From Planotetraspora sp. A-T 1434 (GTDB lineage: Bacteria; Actinomycetota; Actinomycetes; Streptosporangiales; Streptosporangiaceae), in the NCBI RefSeq assembly GCF_025420585.1, contig NZ_JAOEGB010000011.1, positions 62,001-126,000 on the forward strand: 64,000 bases of DNA. Direction: 5' to 3'. How positions within the stretch are numbered: position 1 is the stretch's first letter; every line of letters begins with the position of its first letter. Both the position numbers and the translations under genes were made by a program. A model generated the notes under the pieces. The model was not told the origin of the DNA, ran no database searches, and was given only the letters and a program-made list of their open reading frames with translations. Of this stretch, positions 60,912-64,000 are shown piece by piece.

Positions 60912-63185
60912 TCAGGCGAGCCGTGCGAGCATCTCGGGCAGCTCCGCTTCGTGGACGACGGTCAGGCGGCGGGTCGCTCTGGTGATCGCCACGTACAGGT
61001 CCTGGCCGCCCTTGGGCGACTGAGCCAGGATGCCTCCCGGGTCCGCCACCACGACCGCGTCGAACTCCAGCCCCTTGCACCGGCTCACCGTGAGCACGGC
61101 CACCACGGAGTCGAGCGGATCGGGCGTCTCCGGGAACATCGCGGCGATCTCCGCGTGCCGCACGTCGGGCGTCACGACCGCGACACGGCCCTCCCCGATC
61201 GCGGCCAGCTCCGACTCCACCAGCGTGCGCAGGCCGGTCTCGGCGGCGCGGAGGGCGCGTGGCGGGGCCTCGCCGTACCTGACCGACTTCGGAGGCTCCT
61301 GGTCGGGGGCCACCGTTTTCAGCACGTCGGCGGCCACCGCCATGATCTCGGCCGGTGTCCGGTAGTTCACCAGCAGGCGCTCCTCCCGCCAGCGGCCCTT
61401 CACGTAGCGGTCGAGCATCTCGCCCCATGACCGGGCGCCCGCCGCCGACCCCGTCTGCGCGATGTCCCCCACGACGGTGAGCGAGCGACTCGGGACCCGC
61501 CGCATCACCACCCGCCACGCCATGGCCGAGAGCTCCTGCGCCTCGTCCACGATGACGTGCCCGTAAGCCCAGTGCCGGTCCCGGGCCGCGCGCTGCGCCG
61601 TGGTCACGTACGGCCCGCCGTCGCGGTGCCGCTCGGCGACGAACGCGGCCGGATCGGCGGACTCCTCCATCAGCTCGGCGAGGTCGGTGATCTCCAGCAC
61701 CTCCCTGGCATAGAGCTCCTCCTCGCGCCGCTCCTTCTCGGCGAGCACCGCCCGGGCCCGCTCCTCGGTGTCGTCCTCACCGAGCAGTTCGGCGGCCTCG
61801 TCGAGCAGCGGGACGTCCCCCACCGTCCACGCCGCCCCGCGTGGGCGCAGCAGCGCCGCGATCTCCGGGTCCGACAGGTACGGCGTGGCGGCCGAGCGCA
61901 ACAGGTCCTCGTCGGAGAGCAGTTCGGAGACGAGCCGCTCCGGCGTGAGACGCGGCCAGAGCCTCTCGACGGCCTCCCGAACCGCCTGATGCCGCCAGAG
62001 GACCTTCGCGGCGTATCGCGGATCCTCCTCGTCCATCGGCAGGTCGAGCTGCCTGGCCTCGTCACGGGCGAGACCGCGGAGCACCTGGCCGACGAAGGTG
62101 TGGCGCGCCAGGTTGTGCGGCCTGCGGAGGTCGCGGGCGCGCTCTCTGGCGCGGACGCACGAGGCGTGGTCCACCCGCAGGGTCATCTCCTCGACCACCA
62201 CCTCGACGCCGCCCCGCAGCGACGTCCGGATGGGGATGGCCACCTCCAGGTCACCATCGGGGACGCACTGACGGTCGCGGACGGCGGCCTCGACGACCTC
62301 CGCCATCCGGAGGTCGCCCTTGACGACCGCCGCGGCCGGCCCGTCCTCCTCTGTGGCGTGCAGGCCGGCGTGGAGCTCGCCGACGCTGGACAGCACCACC
62401 TCGGTCTCGCCGAGCGAGGGGAGGACCTGGCCGATGTAGCGGGAGAACAGTGAGTTCGGGCCGATCACCAGCACGCCGCGCCGTTCCAGCGTGGAGCGGT
62501 GGGCGTAGAGCAGGTAGGCCGCCCGGTGCAGCGCGGCCACCGTCTTGCCCGTGCCAGGGCCGCCCTGGACGACGAGCACTCCGGGAAGACCCGAACGGAT
62601 CACCCGGTCCTGCTCGATCTGGATGGTCGCCACCACCTCGCCCATGCGGCCCGTCCGCCCGCGCCGGAGGGCGGCCAGCAGGGCGGCCTCGCCGACGAGC
62701 GTCCGGCGATCGGACTCGCTCATCTGGTCCAGGTCGAAGACCTCGTCGTCGATGTCCACGACCGTACGGTTGCGGATGTGCAGGTGGCGGCGCCGTACGA
62801 GCGTCCCGCTGTCGCCGGGCGTGGCGACGTAGAACGGGCGCGCGACCGGGGCGCGCCAGTCGATCAGCAGCGATTCGTGGTCGTCGTCGCGCAGGCCGAT
62901 CCGGCCGATGTACAGCGTGGTGCCGGAGCTGTCGTCGATGCGCCCGAAACACAGGCCGCGCTCCACCGCCGAGAGCTGCGACAGGCGTCGCGCGTGCTCA
63001 CCGGCCGACACCTCCCGCTCGACGGTGGCCTGCCGCGTGCCCGACGCGCCTCTGGCCTGGACCGATCGAAGTGCCTGGTCGGTGCGGTCCCGTACGGTGT
63101 CCAGTCGGGTGTAGAGCATGGAGACGTAGGACTGCTCCGCCTCGATGGCGTCGGCACGGACGGTTCCGGATTGACGTCGCTCCAT
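60912..63185 (-). CDS. helD: HelD-like superfamily 1 helicase / RNA polymerase recycling factor
   Basis: A 757-residue UvrD/Rep-related ATPase. Walker A is VVQGGPGTGKTVAALHRAAY, motif II VIVDEAQELSAM, motif III VVGDIAQTGS and motif VI DLYVAITRATRRL. The N-terminal coiled coil (residues about 10-75, RADAIEAEQSYVSMLYTRL) is typical of HelD, whose arms enter the RNA polymerase channels and release stalled enzyme. Actinobacterial class II HelD proteins can give rifampicin tolerance. ATG 63185. The AT-rich leader has AGGAG 12 nt upstream. I saw no rifampicin-associated element. Confidence 0.9.
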   Translation of the reverse strand: MERRQSGTVRADAIEAEQSYVSMLYTRLDTVRDRTDQALRSVQARGASGTRQATVEREVSAGEHARRLSQLSAVERGLCFGRIDDSSGTTLYIGRIGLRDDDHESLLIDWRAPVARPFYVATPGDSGTLVRRRHLHIRNRTVVDIDDEVFDLDQMSESDRRTLVGEAALLAALRRGRTGRMGEVVATIQIEQDRVIRSGLPGVLVVQGGPGTGKTVAALHRAAYLLYAHRSTLERRGVLVIGPNSLFSRYIGQVLPSLGETEVVLSSVGELHAGLHATEEDGPAAAVVKGDLRMAEVVEAAVRDRQCVPDGDLEVAIPIRTSLRGGVEVVVEEMTLRVDHASCVRARERARDLRRPHNLARHTFVGQVLRGLARDEARQLDLPMDEEDPRYAAKVLWRHQAVREAVERLWPRLTPERLVSELLSDEDLLRSAATPYLSDPEIAALLRPRGAAWTVGDVPLLDEAAELLGEDDTEERARAVLAEKERREEELYAREVLEITDLAELMEESADPAAFVAERHRDGGPYVTTAQRAARDRHWAYGHVIVDEAQELSAMAWRVVMRRVPSRSLTVVGDIAQTGSAAGARSWGEMLDRYVKGRWREERLLVNYRTPAEIMAVAADVLKTVAPDQEPPKSVRYGEAPPRALRAAETGLRTLVESELAAIGEGRVAVVTPDVRHAEIAAMFPETPDPLDSVVAVLTVSRCKGLEFDAVVVADPGGILAQSPKGGQDLYVAITRATRRLTVVHEAELPEMLARLA

Positions 63186-63491
63186 CGCTGTAGTAAACTC
63201 CTATTATTGGGTGATCTATGAGCCCGTAATGTGAGAACAGAGTTTTCCAGCATAGGGCAAAGTCCCCGATCTCCGCCTGCGAACTTCAACAGCTCGTGTG
63301 AGCGAGCCGGCATACGCTCTCGGTCGTGTCTGGTCGCGACGAGCGCAGCTTCTTCATCGGGCCGGCACGGCACTCCTGGGACCCACCGCATTTGGGCCGA
63401 GACCAACCGTCTGGGGATATATCAGAATTCGCAGCCATCTTCGGTGAACCGCTGTGACTCCCGGGGCGTCATTGGTGTCAAGGAGGCCCGG
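63186..63491. other. 306-bp spacer, promoter region of helD-like gene
   Basis: The first 60 bp are clearly AT-richer (AAACTCCTATTATTGGGTGA on the plus strand), consistent with a strong leftward promoter. The rest shows no supported gene, but must carry the promoter of the 35-residue ORF. Confidence 0.5.
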
Positions 63492-63599
63492 ATGGACGTC
63501 CTAGACGGTCTCGTGGACGAGGAGCTCCGGCTTGAGTTCCTCCTCGTAGAGGCCCTGCACGAAGAGGCGGAACGGCTGGCCGCCCCAGCCGCCCGCTGA
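63492..63599 (+). CDS. Small acidic 35-residue ORF
   Basis: ATG 63492 is preceded by AAGGAGG at 5-nt spacing, the best ribosome site in the area, and the ORF is followed by a perfect terminator hairpin. The product is acidic and leucine-rich (MDVLDGLVDEELRLEFLLVE), probably one amphipathic helix. No homologue family comes to mind. The good ribosome site and terminator make a real micropeptide plausible, but it could be chance. Confidence 0.5.
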   Translation: MDVLDGLVDEELRLEFLLVEALHEEAERLAAPAAR

Positions 63600-63610
63600 C
63601 ACACCAAGAG

Positions 63611-63642
63611 GCCCGCCACCTCCCGGCTGGGAGGTGGCGGGC
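63611..63642 (+). terminator. Terminator after the 35-residue ORF
   Basis: Perfect 14-bp stem GCCCGCCACCTCCC - GGCT - GGGAGGTGGCGGGC, 11 nt after the stop codon. Confidence 0.92.
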
Positions 63643-63859
63643 GACTTCCCGCCAGGCATGAGCCACGCGGACGGTCGTGGGCCAGGCGGTGGACGCACGG
63701 GCGGCCGGTCGTAGGGCCTTCGGTCGTACGGCGGCGGTCGTACGGCGCGGCAGGCGGAACCACGGGGCATGCGATAACCGCGTCCCCAGCACGGCCCGCA
63801 TGCCCCGAGGCCGGCCATTTTCCCGAGGCCGGCCGTTGCTGGGAGGCCGGCCGTGCCCG

Positions 63860-64000
63860 TTACATGCCCGGCCGGAACACCGCCCGGACGCAGCCGTCCT
63901 TCTTGTTCTTGAAGAGGTCGTAGCCCAGAGGCGCGTCGTCGAGCGACATCTCGTGCGTGGCGAGGTAGGACGTCACGAGCTCGCCCCTCGCCACCCGGTC
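63860..64000 (-). CDS. C-terminus of a zinc-dependent alcohol dehydrogenase (cut by window edge)
   Basis: The last 46 residues of a leftward gene: TSYLATHEMSLDDAPLGYDL, then FKNKKDGCVRAVFRPGM. This matches the end of MDR-superfamily zinc dehydrogenases of the glutathione-independent formaldehyde dehydrogenase type, where a conserved APxGYxxFxxKxDGCxRxV segment closes the catalytic domain. The stop TAA is at 63862-63860. The 260 bp left of it hold the terminator above and three GAGGCCGGCC direct repeats (about 63811-63850). Confidence 0.8.
   Translation of the reverse strand, partial: DRVARGELVTSYLATHEMSLDDAPLGYDLFKNKKDGCVRAVFRPGM

Noticed and set aside
63492-63599. Ribosomally made peptide (lanthipeptide/lasso) precursor
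   Set aside because: No cysteine, no core-like region and no modification enzymes adjacent.

Overview
This is a very GC-rich chromosomal segment of a filamentous-type actinomycete. The arrangement tRNA-Leu - fhaA - fhaB - pstP - rodA - pbpA - pknA - pknB - trpG - crgA - rhomboid - ppiA (45.9-57.7 kb) is the conserved block that lies near oriC in Actinobacteria; the same order is known from Mycobacterium tuberculosis (ppiA Rv0009 to fhaA Rv0020c, then leuT). A proteasome-activator (Bpa/PafE) gene, a DUF5324-like gene, serS-pheA-DUF4446 and the codon usage fit Streptosporangiales or a close relative. That placement is inference; no rRNA or phylogenetic marker was compared.

Layout. 1-4.97 kb: ABC-2 exporter pair coupled to an exported YVTN-propeller/phosphoesterase. 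5.0-8.5 kb: DHA2 efflux pump, an exported propeller-like protein, an IS481-type transposase remnant abutting tRNA-Ser(TGA). 8.6-14.2 kb: MinD/ParA-like ATPase with a huge repetitive tail, quinone oxidoreductase, Bpa, HAD phosphatase, cold-shock protein. 14.4-24.1 kb: serS, pheA, DUF4446, then an envelope locus (GT87, membrane phosphatase-like protein, GT-C transferase, GT2, STAS). 24.2-31.5 kb: signalling and membrane genes (OmpR/HK pair, small membrane proteins, YidC paralogue, RsbW-like ATPase, PAS-GAF kinase). 31.6-36.5 kb: DNA repair (MGMT, Fpg-like), thiamine salvage (TPP riboswitch-cytX, tenA), MarR/cupin and rhodanese. 37-45.5 kb: HNH/DUF222, GPP34, LCP, two CNNM-type membrane proteins, MFS. 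45.9-57.8 kb: the Ser/Thr-kinase / elongation block. 57.9-64 kb: DUF5324-like, AI-2E family permease, Rieske protein, HelD, a 35-aa ORF and a truncated alcohol dehydrogenase.

How the genes work together. The fhaA-pknB block has 4-nt stop/start overlaps from fhaB to pknA and joins two FHA readers, the PP2C phosphatase, a SEDS glycosyltransferase, its class B PBP partner and two receptor kinases into one control unit for peptidoglycan growth; crgA lies just beyond. The 17-24 kb block probably makes or transfers an envelope glycan. cytX (TPP-controlled) and tenA make a pyrimidine-salvage pair for thiamine.

The most unusual observation is non-coding. Two intergenic arrays (22.60-22.92 kb and 60.68-60.90 kb) carry a TGATCA-cored element repeated at a 53-bp pitch (about five helical turns), forward copies on the left facing inverted copies on the right. 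I know of no named feature that explains them. Short tandem repeats inside linker regions of many genes and an apparent excess of the palindrome CCGTACGG are further genome-style signals.
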